Below, piece by piece: positions 22,291 to 33,211 of a stretch of DNA of 64,000 nt. The stretch's first letter is position 1. Every line of letters starts with the position of its first letter. The stretch comes from Aureobasidium sp. EXF-3400 (lineage: Eukaryota > Ascomycota > Dothideomycetes > Dothideales > Saccotheciaceae). Below the pieces are notes generated by a model. That model was not told the origin of the DNA. It saw only the letters and a program-made list of their open reading frames with translations, and searched no databases. Position numbers and translations under genes: made by a program. The stretch lies in assembly GCA_024195585.1 (NCBI GenBank), contig SWBL01000250.1, positions 1 through 64,000 on the forward strand, in the 5' to 3' direction.

Positions 22291-23171
22291 ATGTCCGAAA
22301 GCGACGTCAAGAAGACGATCCAGCAGCTCCATTCGCTGTCCGAGAGCAACCTCAGCAACGCTTCCGCCCTGTTGTCACGAGCAAAGATCTCGCTGCTCAA
22401 GCTACACGCCCTCGTCCCCAACCCTTCCACATCCCACCAACATCTCGCCCTCGCCCGCGAAGTCCTCGAGATTGGCGCCTTCGTCTCCATCCGCCAGAGA
22501 GATCCAGAGTCATTCACACGCTACTTCCAACAACTCCAACCCTTCTACTCATTACCTCACGACCGATGGGGCTCTCACGATAAGCACGGCAACCAGAGCA
22601 AGATCACTGGCCTCTACCTACTACTCTTGCTGAGCCAGGGAGACTATGCCGCCTTCCACACTGTTATTGAAGGTCTCGAGATGGCCTTTGGCGGCAGAAA
22701 GCGCTTGGACGATGACGCCTTCATCCAATATCCCATGAGGTTGGAGCAGGCTTTGATGGAGGGCAGCTACGACCGTGTCTGGAGTGAGGCCAAGGGCGAG
22801 AGAGTGCCCAGTCCTGAGTTTGCCGTCTTCTCAGAGGTATTACACCAATATTATCAAGTCTCCCCTGCAGCACATGCTAACACCTGACCAAGGTCCTCGT
22901 CAACACAATCCGCTCCGAGATCGCCTCGTGCAGCGAGCGCGCATACCCCTCCCTCCCCATTTCCAACGCAAAGAACCTCCTCTTCCTCGAATCCGAAGGC
23001 GCTGTCATTTCGTTCGCACACTCGCGTGGCTGGGTCGCCAAGGAAGGTCGCATCTATTTCCCTGCTCAGCAAGAAGAGTTGGCACAGGGCGAGAAGGACA
23101 TCCTCTCGACCAGCGACAAGGTCATCGAAAACACGCTCGAGTACGCCAGAAAGCTCGAGACCATCGTCTAA
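22291..23171 (+). CDS. RPN12: 26S proteasome regulatory lid subunit Rpn12
   Basis: Exons 22291-22836 and 22893-23171 give 274 aa. The N-terminal helical repeats lead to the conserved segment FYSLPHDRWGSHDKHGN and ITGLYLLLLLSQGDYAAFHT. The C-terminal half is a PCI/winged-helix region (EIASCSERAYPSLPI then LLFLESEGAVISFAHSRGW). Rpn12 (PSMD8) is the last subunit to join the proteasome lid and triggers lid-base docking. The intron is 56 nt with branch ACCTGACC next to the CAAG acceptor. Length matches the family (about 270). Confidence 0.93.
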
Positions 23172-23548
23172 GTCACTTGGCCTGTCTCATTTGGCCTGTA
23201 CTATAGAAATAAGCATAGCTTGTAGCTGGTGTTTGGCTGGGCGGCTTGCATTCGGCGGTTACGGTTTCCATGATCAATCAAGGCTCTTGACTAAGATATA
23301 TCCCAACGAAGTCTTTGGTGTTCACTTTCTGCATCTGCAGATAGCCTTTTGTGAACGCTGCTTGTGATTTGGCAAATCAGTGCTCCTGTCTTTCTGCTCA
23401 AATATATGCCAACCAAAGCGGAGATTGCCGTCTCGTAGTGTTTGGCGTATCATTTGACTCTAGAGTAGTATCATCCCTAACATATCATTTCCACCTTCAC
23501 CCACTCAAATTCTCTATTTCAAGTGTCTATCTCGTCATCACCGGCGCA
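23172..23548. other. Intergenic, nothing supported
   Basis: 3' flank of RPN12 and upstream region of the next gene; T-rich, with no coding signal. Confidence 0.45.
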
Positions 23549-24231
23549 ATGCTCCTGGCTTTCTGGAATCTGAGCCGTCTCACTGCGCGGTCCTCCACAA
23601 CATTTCTGCGAGGTCGATCGTTCCATGCGTGTGTCGTAGATCACAGGATATCGTCCAAGGAGGAACCTGTCAAGTATAGAGAGGCCCTAGAGCGAGAATA
23701 TGCTGCTACGAGACTCCAACGCCTTGAGAATCCGATCGAGTATAAAAGACGGAAACGAAGTTACAATGAGAAATACCTGTATTCCCGAGAAAACCTGAGG
23801 CCGCGAAGAATCGAATTCGGAGCCCAGACACGATAGAAAAAGAAAAGCAGCGGAGGTCACAGTTGCCATTCAGACAAGGGCAAGCGTTACGAAAGATCAT
23901 TCTTAATAGGCCTGAGATCTGGTCGCATCTAACATGGAAGACACATAGGCCTGTTCTTTACGATACCAAGACGAAGCATGAGTGCGCTAGTTGCTATAAG
24001 AATCCTTACCTGGGATATCGGCTATGGTGGAAGCGTCATGACAATTCGGATCACAGTCCCGACCACAGTCCAGGTCTCTACGACTGCCACGCCTGTTTTG
24101 TGGCCGATTGGAGCCGAGCAGTGCCCATTGGATACGAGGATTTTGTCTTTGGTCAGGGCAACAGGTTCCAACTTCGCGACACAGCCGGATCTGTTGAAAC
24201 ACCTTCGCACTTCAAGGAGAAAGGACAATGA
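23549..24231 (+). pseudogene. Lineage-specific Cys-rich protein gene, frame broken or spliced
   Basis: The first part (ATG at 23549) encodes a mitochondrial-type N-terminus (FLRGRSFHACVVDHR) followed by a charged helical stretch (PIEYKRRKRSYNEKYLYS), stopping at 23836. In another frame, to 24231, there is a block with regular Cys/Trp/Asp spacing: WKTHRPVLYDTKTKHECASC, then YLGYRLWWKRHDNSD, YDCHACFVADW and VPIGYEDFVFG. Together they look like one protein whose Cys pairs (C-x2-C and C-x2-C) may bind a metal. This arrangement resembles small proteins expanded in some Dothideomycetes, but no named family is claimed. The frames can be joined by an intron at 23779-23873 (GTATTC to TTCAG, phase-compatible) or by a one-base indel near the A-tract at 23837-23846. 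Hence it may be a gene or a recent pseudogene. Confidence 0.4.
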
Positions 24232-26284
24232 GCCGGAAACGCGACAGATCGCCAATAGTCTGACGTTGAGCGCTGATTCTTTGCGACCGTCCAAAGAGCA
24301 AGATTACAATGACGGGCAACATTCATGGACCATGGTTGACTTCGGTGGTACCGTTCAATCATCCTTACGCCTCAGCAAGCGACTCAGCCATGGCACTCGT
24401 GGTTGAGTCGAATCTGGAACTGCCGCGAGCCCGGGATACCCTCTACAGCAGAGCTGTACGCTTATCCTTCCCAGCGACGCTCTTCGACAACGCAACAACG
24501 TACAGGAGTCGGAGACCTTCAGACATATCATGCTTAGGGTTCGTTCCTCGGCAGATTGAAATCGGACTATCAAGGCGAGATGCAGACATGCTCACTGTCT
24601 GAGTAGAATAGCTGAACAAGCGGCAAAAGAGATAAAGTAGAAGCTTTAGAACCCAGAGCTTTAACCTGCTGAGTTGGTATTGATCATCAACATTGTTCGT
24701 TCCATAAACTTGAGATCTTGGAACGATGGCTTGACGGTCAAGCAAGCTGGCGATAATTACAACCAGTCAAGAAAGACCAGAATTTGTAGTTGCTGAGCTC
24801 TATATAGTAACATGTTCAACCTGTGACAACGGTGCGAGCATACATGCAGCGCTAGGGCTATAATGAACTGGTGATATGCAGAGCAGCTCGTCGCCGTGTT
24901 GGCAAGTTCGCGAGTAGAAGTTCGTTACAATGGACATAAATAGGGCGCAACATACATCAAGATCAACTCAGACCAGAGTTCTGTAACACTGCAGGGTCGT
25001 CAATTTGGATTCCATGTCCAATGTTCAGCTGGCCGCAACGGCGGCCGACCAAGGGGTCGTCATGACGAACGGTTGGAACGCGCTGACTGTGAGCCATTTC
25101 GGCTTGGCATTTCCCGTGTCGACGAGCGTCTTGGTCAGAGACGTTCGCGCGCGCATCGCATCTCACGACCCTTCCTGCATCGGGAACACAACGACTCCAC
25201 ATCATCAAACGTTACCAGCATCTACTCAACTTGCTCGTGTGCGCGTACCGACTCAGAATCTTCCGAAAGCTAGGATCGCGAACGCTTGCGCGCCATCTTA
25301 TCAAGGTGAGTGCAGAAGCACCTGAGTGGTGACTCGGTTGGGCAACGGACTTGAGACTCGTGGGCAATGGAGTCTCGGCCAAGGCTTACCCCCGTGGGCT
25401 GTTGAGGGGGGTCCTTGTGTGTATGGTGTCGAGGGAGGGCGGCATCAATCGGGCGATCTTGAGTGGTGGGCATTGGTTGGGTTGGTGCTTGGGGGGCCAC
25501 GATACTCGGGTAGCCTTTACACTACTTGGCCGGTTTAGCCATCATCAAGACTCGTTGTCCCATTCGCGTTCATTGGTGCATCTTCTAACGCAGACTTGCG
25601 CTTTAGGCAAACCCCTGTCATTCCTTCCGTTGTTGTAGCCGTGGTCTGCACTTCTTCGGCGCTTGACAGCTCAACCTCTACCCTTCCGTTGCCGTACAAT
25701 GGGTGGTATGTTTCCATAACCCGCCCTCCCGTCTCTCCTTCCCCTCGTCTCCCAAAGGCTTATCACACAGCAAACAGACACCGATACCTACCGTCCCCGC
25801 GAGAGTGTAAGTAGACAGCTCCCCATGTTGTTCTTGTCGTTGTTTGTGTGTTGCGACCGTTGGCATTGGTGGTAGTGGCAGTGGCAGTGGGTGGGCATCA
25901 GCGGAAGCTGTGTTTGATGACAAGGAAGCTTCGACGGAGCTTGACAAGTTGATGCGTCGGATTTGGGCAGTCGCGACCGACTTGCAGCGCGTGCTGGGAA
26001 GGCGCGCTGGACAGAAGCATGAGCTCCTGCCGCGAGCTCTGGAGTGTTGCATCGCATCTGCGCCGGGCATTGCGCTCTCCTTCACTTGGTCACCTCCACT
26101 CGATCTTCACTCGAGCTCATCGCTCATCGCCAACCACCCAAGATCCACACCTCGCACCCACCTACTCTTTCACACCACCCTCAGAGAATGAGAATCTCCG
26201 TCAGGCCGCTTCCACGTCGAATGACCAAAGTCGGTTTCGCTGCTGAGCTTCCTCAATCACTTTACACCCGCCTACCCTCCACCA
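24232..26284. other. Two-kilobase interval without a supported gene
   Basis: 3' flank of the preceding gene, then the upstream and leader region of the RRM gene. Several frames of 60-135 codons exist on both strands but show no domain. A perfect GTAAGT at about 25808 could be a leader-intron donor for the RRM gene; no acceptor could be assigned with confidence. Confidence 0.4.
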
Positions 26285-28320
26285 ATGCTACCGTCACCAT
26301 CACCTCGCCTTCGACCTGTTCGTCAGTTACCGCTAAGGTTACGTACTGATCCCACCCAGCGTGACAGATCTCGCTCGCGCCGTCGCTCTCGCAGTCCTCG
26401 TCGCAGTCGTCGCTCTTACGATTCCAGATCCCGCTCACGCTCGCGTGACAACTACAGAAGAGACGAACGCAGGTCCCGCTCTCCTGTCAACGGATCCGCC
26501 GCCGCCCCCAACTACCCATCGAACAACGCCTATCCTTCCGATCGTGAAGGAGGTGCCGCAGCAGCTGCTCCCAGAAATTTTGAAGAGCGCGTCGTCGCCA
26601 AAGAACAAATGATGCAGAACGTTCGCGAACACTCTCAACAAGACCGCCGTGTCTACGTCGGCAACCTCTCCTACGATGTCAAGTGGCACCACCTGAAGGA
26701 CTTTATGCGCCAAGGTGAGAATGACTGAGCACAGCAACACGATCGAACCAATTCTGACCATTCACAGCTGGTGAGGTCATCTTCGCTGATGTCTTGCTTC
26801 TCCCAAATGGAATGTCGAAGGTGGGCTCATGATTTTTTGGCTGGTTTCCCTGGCTATGGTTTTTTTTTGAGGACAAATGGATTGACGGAAGGACTTTGTT
26901 CCGGGTGATTGTAGGGATGCGGGTAAGCTTCTTCCGATATCTGGTGTTTGTCGACAATCGCTGACATGTCACAGAATTGTGGAATATGCAACCAGAGATC
27001 AAGCTCAGAACGCGGTCAACTCCCTCTCAAACCAGAACCTTATGGGCAGACTGGTTTACGTTCGCGAGGTACGTACCCATCGACTTTTGGAGAGACTGAC
27101 TGCCGTAGCTCATATCTCATCTCACAGGACCGTGAAGCAGAGCCCCGCTTCAGCAGCGGTGGTCAAGGCGGCGGCGGCGGCATGCGTGGTGGCTTCCAAG
27201 GAGGTCCTCCCATGCGCGGCGGATTTGGCGGCGGCTACGATGCTATGGGCGGCGGTGGTGGCCCTGGCATGATGGCTGGTGGCAGCCGTCAAATCTACGT
27301 CTCCAACGTGTGTATGGCCTTTAGAAACAGCGCTGCGACGATACTGACCGAGTTATTAGCTTCCCTATACTGTTGGTTGGCAAGATCTCAAGGATCTTTT
27401 CCGTCAAGCTGGTAAGATCAAAGCTGCACTCGCAGTGTATACACGACATACTGATCTTTGGTGTAGCCCACACTGGCACTGTCGTCCGTGCTGATGTTCA
27501 CGTCACCCCCGACGGTCGTATGAAGGGTTCCGGTATCGTCGCTTTTGATAACCCTGATGATGCTCAGGTCGCCATCCAGCAGTTCAATGGATACGACTGG
27601 AACGGCCGCGTCCTCGAGGTCAGAGAAGACCGTTTCGCCGGCCCACCTGGCTTCGGCGGTGGTCGTGGTGGCTTTATGGGCGGTCGTGGAGGTTTCGGCC
27701 AGCAGTTCCCTGGTCGCGGAGGTTTCATGGGCGGTCGAGGTGGGTTCGGTGGACAGCAGTTTGGTGGTCGTGGTGGCTTTGGCGGCGGCTTTGGCGGTGC
27801 TCCTCCTGGTGGATTCCACGGTGGCCCTCCTGCTGCACCTGCTCCTCCTAACCCCTTCACTGACTTTGCTACTTCTGGCGGCGAGCCCGGACCTGTCATC
27901 TACGTCCGCAACGTAAGTCATAGCCAAACACGTGCCCCGAGAACATATTACTGACATACTACAGCTGCCCTGGTCTACCAGCAACGAGGATTTGGTCGAG
28001 CTCTTCACCACTATTGGCAAGGTCGAGCGTGCCGAGATCCAGTACGAGCCCAATGGTCGCTCGCGCGGAACCGGTGTTGTCGAGTTTGGCAGCGTAGATG
28101 ATGCCGGCACTGCTATCAGTAAGTTGCAACTCGTTACTTACAAGTGTAATGTCTGCTAAAAACCTTTCCAGCCAAGTTCTCTGGATACCAATACGGTGGT
28201 CGCCCTCTCGGTCTGACCTACGTCAGATACTCCAACCAGCAGCCTGCAATGGACCCCATGCAAGGCCAAGAACAGACTGGCGGCATGCCCATGGGTCTTA
28301 CTCAGGATCAGATCATGTAA
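26285..28320 (+). CDS. SR/RGG-type RNA-binding protein with three RRMs (Gbp2/Hrb1-like)
   Basis: Nine exons: 26285-26714, 26768-26820, 26915-26922, 26975-27068, 27128-27307, 27360-27411, 27467-27912, 27965-28118 and 28172-28320; sum 1566 nt, 521 aa. Exon 3 is only 8 nt. The N-terminus is an RS domain (RSRSRRRSRSPRRSRRS). RRM1 starts RRVYVGNLSYDVKWHHLKD, RRM2 RQIYVSNLPYTVGWQDLKD, and RRM3 VIYVRNLPWSTSNEDLVELF. Gly-rich RGG/GGFMGGRGG linkers separate them. Splice junctions restore RNP motifs (for example GCGIVEYATRDQA). The layout matches yeast Gbp2/Hrb1/Npl3-like shuttling mRNP proteins that couple transcription to mRNA export. The start is uncertain because the frame stays open upstream of any conserved sequence. 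Confidence 0.9.
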
Positions 28321-28639
28321 AATTGCCCCTTGCCCAGCAAAGAATGATAACGAAGACATCTTGGACCAACAACTTTACTGGCCTGTATCTCTTGCCATGC
28401 TGTCTAAAGACTAAGCTTGTCAGTGCTGAGCATGCATTTTACATGAGCAGCACTTGACGAGCGATGGCATCACGCGTCTCATATAATTTTGTTGCACTGC
28501 TCAATCTCAGAATGATCATTGACTTTCCTTTTCATTACTCATGACAGATAGTTGGAAGGAGTTCCTTCTCTTTCTCAATGAAAAGCCTTGTTTCTCTACA
28601 TCCTATGTGACGGTGAATTCTAATCTTTCGCATAGTCTA
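28321..28639. other. Convergent intergenic region
   Basis: 3' ends of the RRM gene (plus) and the SLC25 carrier (minus); AT-rich, no gene. Confidence 0.5.
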
Positions 28640-29743
28640 CTAGTCATGCTTGCTTGAGTGTGACCCGGTCTTTGAAGGAAGTAAGATGTGCATCATCCAT
28701 TCATACACGGCCCATTGTGCAGCGTTGACAAAGAAGGCTCTGAAACTGCAAACTCCCAACCCGCGAAAGAAGACGGACAGTCCTTCCTCTCGATATGCTT
28801 GTCTTGCGATCTGTATTGTACCAAACCGTCCCGAGTTTTGAGACGCAATCAATTCAGACTGTTCGCCCGTATGCACACTAATTGGCGATTTCGAGATGCC
28901 TTGGGTCTGCACTCTGGTCTTTATGACATCTGAAATTCTGTAATCAGCATCTGTTATTGTCCGAAAGAGACCACAGTCAACATACCTAACGGGAAGATGG
29001 AAGCCCAAGTGACCACGCCAGCGATACCACCACAGAGCAAAATGGTCATCCACTCTGGCTTTTCCGCGTCGGTCTTCTCAGATATCAACATCCTCTTGCT
29101 CAACTCATAAGACCAGAAACTGCGATACACTTTAGCACTTTCTTCCCTCAAAGTACAACTTACCTTTCCTGACAGGAGAGCAGAAGAAGAAGAGCAAGGG
29201 AGAAACATACTAGAATCCATAACCAACACTATCTCTCAGACTTGTGACCCCGCCACCCCAATACAAACCCCTCAACCCTCTTTCCTTCCACAACTGTGTC
29301 GCAATGGCCCAAGAACTGGTTTCCACACTACTGACTTGGGCTCTGCATTTGATCAATTCCGTAGGTGCAGAGACGATAAAAGTGGCTAGACCTCCCAAAG
29401 CTCCTGCGACAAAAGTTTTGGACAGGGAGGAGGGGGATGAGGGGTCGTCGGAGAGGGCAACCATGCAGCGGTTGTAGGTTATGAACATTAATGCATTTAG
29501 GGCGCCATAGCCGAGGATCGGGGCTGCGGTACCGCGAAGGAGAGTGCTTAGAGACTTTGCTGCTTTGGTTGAGGTGGTGGTTGCTGTTGAAGGAGAGGGT
29601 AGAATGGGTGTTGTTGTGGTTGGTGAGAGTAAAGGTGGGCCTCGGTCTCCTCGTTGGAGGTTTACTTTTACTATGTCCAGAGGGTTGCCGATTATTATGC
29701 CAGCGGCTCCTGATACGTAGCCGGCCCAAAAGTCGGCGGACAT
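28640..29743 (-). CDS. Mitochondrial carrier (SLC25) family protein
   Basis: Exons 29211-29743, 28986-29119 and 28640-28929 sum to 957 nt (318 aa). All three tandem repeats keep the signature: GNPLDIVKVNLQ in repeat 1, SAPTELIKCRAQ in repeat 2, and FPLDVIKTRVQ in repeat 3, the last restored by splicing. Six transmembrane helices are expected and the protein should sit in the inner mitochondrial membrane. The Thr-Glu-Leu of repeat 2 resembles carriers of carnitine, ornithine or basic amino acids, but the substrate cannot be set from sequence alone. A Ser/Thr/Pro-rich insertion (about residues 36-62) lengthens the first matrix loop. The first intron (29120-29210) contains an internal AG|GAAAG|GTAAGT arrangement. 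Confidence 0.9.
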
Positions 29744-30450
29744 CTTGGTGGTTGGTGGTGGAACGGCATGGAGACGTGCAGCGAGGATGGAGATGGATGT
29801 CTGGGGTGGATTTGAGATCCGAGGCTTTGATGAGGGATGCGTAGGAAGTACCGCGGAGATTTTAATAATGGAGTATGGTATTAATGGTGACTACTTGAAT
29901 AATACATGGGCTCTCAGAGAATGATGCTATAAGATATTGGCTGCTGTATTGGTATGCATGGCTCGAGTATGTACTTTAATAGGATGGCGGGTCGTAAAGC
30001 GGTTTGAAGAGAGAGTTCTTGAAGGGAGTCAATAGATAGGATACCGTGACTACTCGTATAGCAAACGATTGAATATTGCAACACGGATGCCATGGGATGA
30101 ATCAAGCAGTTGGACAAAGACAAGAGCAAGTGCTTTGTGTCAGGGTCTCTGGTGGCGGTGTTGGCGGATTCTTGTCCGGTTGGATGTTGATGTGGGGCGG
30201 GCAATGCATGACTACATGAGAGTCAATTGACATTCGCCTTCCCTCTGCGCCTTCTAGACCTTCGACAAGACATTATTATGAGCCCGTCTCTCACTCGTAC
30301 ACACATCACCTTCACTCCTCTCGAGCCTCGCTCACCCCACTTCTACTTTCTCCGCTCTCGCTACATCTAATCCACGCTCGTTGCCACTCCTCGAGCGACC
30401 CCCGCTACCACTCAAACACACGTCGTTGTCCCTCCGCCTTCACGCCTCTC
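29744..30450. promoter_or_regulatory. Divergent region between SLC25 carrier and NYN gene
   Basis: A 707-bp interval with presumed promoters of both genes. It is CT-rich between 30290 and 30440, typical of a fungal leader. No coding signal. Confidence 0.4.
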
Positions 30451-32271
30451 ATGGCGGCTGTACAGTCTAACAAGCCGTGGGACCTCTCCCATGTCTTTGA
30501 CCTAATCAACACTCTCTCTCCGACCAGTTCACAAGCAAAAGACATGGCGCCGCGCCCGTCAATCACAAAACACGACAGCATGAATGAGTCTTCTTCGCTT
30601 CCGCTCGCCTCACCGCTACAGCACTTCAATGCTGTTGACGAGGGCGTGTCGTTAGGTGACTTTGGCAAGATCTGGCAATACCTAGGCACGCCAATCAGCT
30701 CGCCGGCTCCCAAGCCCGTCGATGCCTCACCAACTCTGCAACAGCGCATGCCTGAAAAGGCCGACTATGCTAGTGATGGCGCTGCTTACGGCACACCGAG
30801 CAAGCGCATCGCCAAAGGCGGCATCAAGTGGAGAGACGAAGTCAATCTCGGTGACCTTACCGATTATGCCCCTCAAGACGACGAAGACGATAAGAAGTTG
30901 ACTAAGAAGCAACGACAAAAGAAGAACAAGAAAGAGAGGGAACAGCGATTGGCCAATGGTGCTGCCAAGTCAGTCAGCGACGTTGACGAGCCTGAGCTGG
31001 ACACACCAAACTTCTATGCTACGCCAGCCCGCAAGGCCAGCACTCACATCGTCTCTGCTGAGCTCGTCGGCAAAGTTCCCCGTCCCACCAGTCCCGTCAA
31101 GGCGGCACCCTCCAAATCCGTTCCTAGCGACACGCCTAAATCAACCAAGCCTCGTCAGCCAGGAACAAAGGCATCTACACCGCCTCAGTCAGAGCCGATT
31201 CACTTCGACTCGCTGCCCAAGACACCAGAGTCCAAGCACCAGAAAGAGTTCAAGAAGCGATGGCCAGTCTCGACTCCATTCGCTACCAAGTCCTCTCCTC
31301 TGCTTCCTGCATCCGTACAGCCCACACGTACAACATCAACTCCATACAAATCCACCGACGCAAACACGAACCCCTTCCACAAGGTTCAGCAAGTTAGCGA
31401 AACTCCTATCAAGAACAACCGTTCGGCTATCCAGCCCAAGACTGTTCGTTCTGGCGAGGACCGCAACTGGGCTTTGCTCCTGAAGATCATCGGTGACTTC
31501 TACGAGGACAGAGCAAGTCTCGTTAGTCCCGCAAACTCAATTACACATTCGAATGACCCCAAAGGCATTCACGTCTTTGTCGATGCCTCGAACATCTTCA
31601 TTGGCTTCCACGACCAGCTCAAGCGTGCCCGCGATATTCCGCAACACGTTCATGTGCCCAAAGTGGACCTTTCCTTCGACGCCCTGGCTCTTCTCATGGA
31701 GCGCCGCAGACCTGTCGCCAAACGATGCCTGGTTGGTTCAAAGCCCCACATGGCCGCCTTCGACGTGGCTCAACGTGTCGGCTACGAATGCAACATCCTG
31801 GATAAGGTGCTCAAAGCGCGAGAGCTCACCGAGCGCCAGAAATATTTCCAGGAACAGGAGAAGAAGTGGCGCAGACGTAGCAGTGGTTACAAGAATGGCA
31901 CCAGCACTGGAGGAGACAGCGGTGGCAGTGGCTCAGAAACGAGCAACACTGGCCCTGTCTTTGCTCCCGAGCGGTACATTGAGCAAGGAGTCGACGAGAT
32001 CATCCACCTGAAAATGATGGAATCTATTGTTGACACCGAGACTCCCTCTACTATGGTGTTGGCCACTGGCGACGCGGCACAGGCCGAATACTCTGAAGGC
32101 TTCCTCAAGATGGCCGAACGTGCCTTGAAGAAGGGATGGAAGGTCGAGCTTGTCAGTTGGAGCAAGAACATCAGTCTGGCCTACAAGAAGGCCGCCTGGC
32201 AGAAGAAGTGGGATGGTCGATTCAAGATTATTGAGCTGGATACCTACGCTGAGGAATTGCTCGACATGTGA
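30451..32271 (+). CDS. NYN-domain (PIN-like ribonuclease fold) protein
   Basis: Single exon, 606 aa. The N-terminal half is disordered and includes a Lys-rich stretch (KKLTKKQRQKKNKKEREQR, about residues 150-168). The NYN domain runs from about residue 370 to 600: first strand HVFVDASNIFIGFHDQL with the first catalytic-type Asp, a middle segment RCLVGSKPHMAAFDVAQRVG, and the later ASTMVLATGD-type acidic strand (STMVLATGDAAQAEYSEGF). NYN domains share the PIN fold and cleave RNA with a metal ion. The acidic residues at the expected strand ends are present, so RNase activity is plausible but not shown. A Gly/Ser linker (GTSTGGDSGGSGSE) splits the domain. Confidence 0.82.
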   Translation: MAAVQSNKPWDLSHVFDLINTLSPTSSQAKDMAPRPSITKHDSMNESSSLPLASPLQHFNAVDEGVSLGDFGKIWQYLGTPISSPAPKPVDASPTLQQRMPEKADYASDGAAYGTPSKRIAKGGIKWRDEVNLGDLTDYAPQDDEDDKKLTKKQRQKKNKKEREQRLANGAAKSVSDVDEPELDTPNFYATPARKASTHIVSAELVGKVPRPTSPVKAAPSKSVPSDTPKSTKPRQPGTKASTPPQSEPIHFDSLPKTPESKHQKEFKKRWPVSTPFATKSSPLLPASVQPTRTTSTPYKSTDANTNPFHKVQQVSETPIKNNRSAIQPKTVRSGEDRNWALLLKIIGDFYEDRASLVSPANSITHSNDPKGIHVFVDASNIFIGFHDQLKRARDIPQHVHVPKVDLSFDALALLMERRRPVAKRCLVGSKPHMAAFDVAQRVGYECNILDKVLKARELTERQKYFQEQEKKWRRRSSGYKNGTSTGGDSGGSGSETSNTGPVFAPERYIEQGVDEIIHLKMMESIVDTETPSTMVLATGDAAQAEYSEGFLKMAERALKKGWKVELVSWSKNISLAYKKAAWQKKWDGRFKIIELDTYAEELLDM

Positions 32272-33211
32272 GACGACGAATTGAAGATGGAGTTTAGGTG
32301 CAGGATTGCAAGGGATTGGTCATTGTTTTATGGGTCCCTTTGCTTCAGTACATTATGTTCATGGCACTGCCCAGGTGGTATGGCTCTTATTTCACTATTG
32401 CGCATAGCACGGACATATGGGATGATGCGAGGAATGAGATTTTTCTTCTCGCTGTTACTTTGCTAGATATCACGAACTTCGCATGAACGATGATCCACTT
32501 TCTCTTTTAACCAAGCATCTGTCTACCAACGTCTTTCCTTCTGCCGCCAGCCTGATGCTCCGAACCGTAGATGTAATCTGATCAGCAACGGTTATACCCG
32601 TGTGCGACGACAAGGATGTGGAGAATCCGCGATGGACCAAATCTTGTTCGAGCGACTCCTGTAGACCATCCTGCTGATCACTAAACAAACATGGTTATAG
32701 ATGGGCAAAGTTCTTCGATTGCAACTGCCGTCAAGCGCGGAACGACGGCAAATTCGGGGTGCCCGAGAGCGACGTCTGCATTGCTTGGTTTGGACGAAAC
32801 GCTTTTCAGATTCGGACGAGTCAGGAGAGGAGGGCTACATAACATGGGAGTTAATAACGACCATCCGGCCGAAAGAAACAGAAGCATGATACGTGGAAGA
32901 TGAAGACGCGCCTCCTAAGCCCGAGTTGCTGGGTTGTTTGGTTTGGGTGGAGATCTTGTTCATTCTAGCAAAGCACTATAACATGGTAGGTCCATCTTGA
33001 CCATCTTTCCTCTTACCATTGCTGCTCCCCTCAGAGCTCCTTCTCTATCACTCTTCACCATTATCCTGATTCAAAGGGAAAGCATTACGACGACCTGGGC
33101 GTTCCTCTGGTTAAACTTCCTTGACCTACATCCGCGCATTATACTTTGGCGTTTCCCGCTGTCCGATAATCCCAGCTTTCAACCAAGGATATAGCCGAAA
33201 AACAGCGAACA
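32272..33211. other. Intergenic, nothing supported
   Basis: A 940-bp tandem gap. Frames at 32470-32903 on both strands overlap each other and show no domain. Confidence 0.45.

Noticed and set aside
24963..26085. Overlapping frames on both strands upstream of the RRM gene
   Set aside because: Mutually overlapping, low-complexity, and none with domain or consistent codon bias.
27418..28110. Long minus-strand open frame (230 codons) antisense to the RRM gene
   Set aside because: It is the shadow of repetitive Gly-rich codons; no domain, and it crosses real introns of the plus-strand gene.
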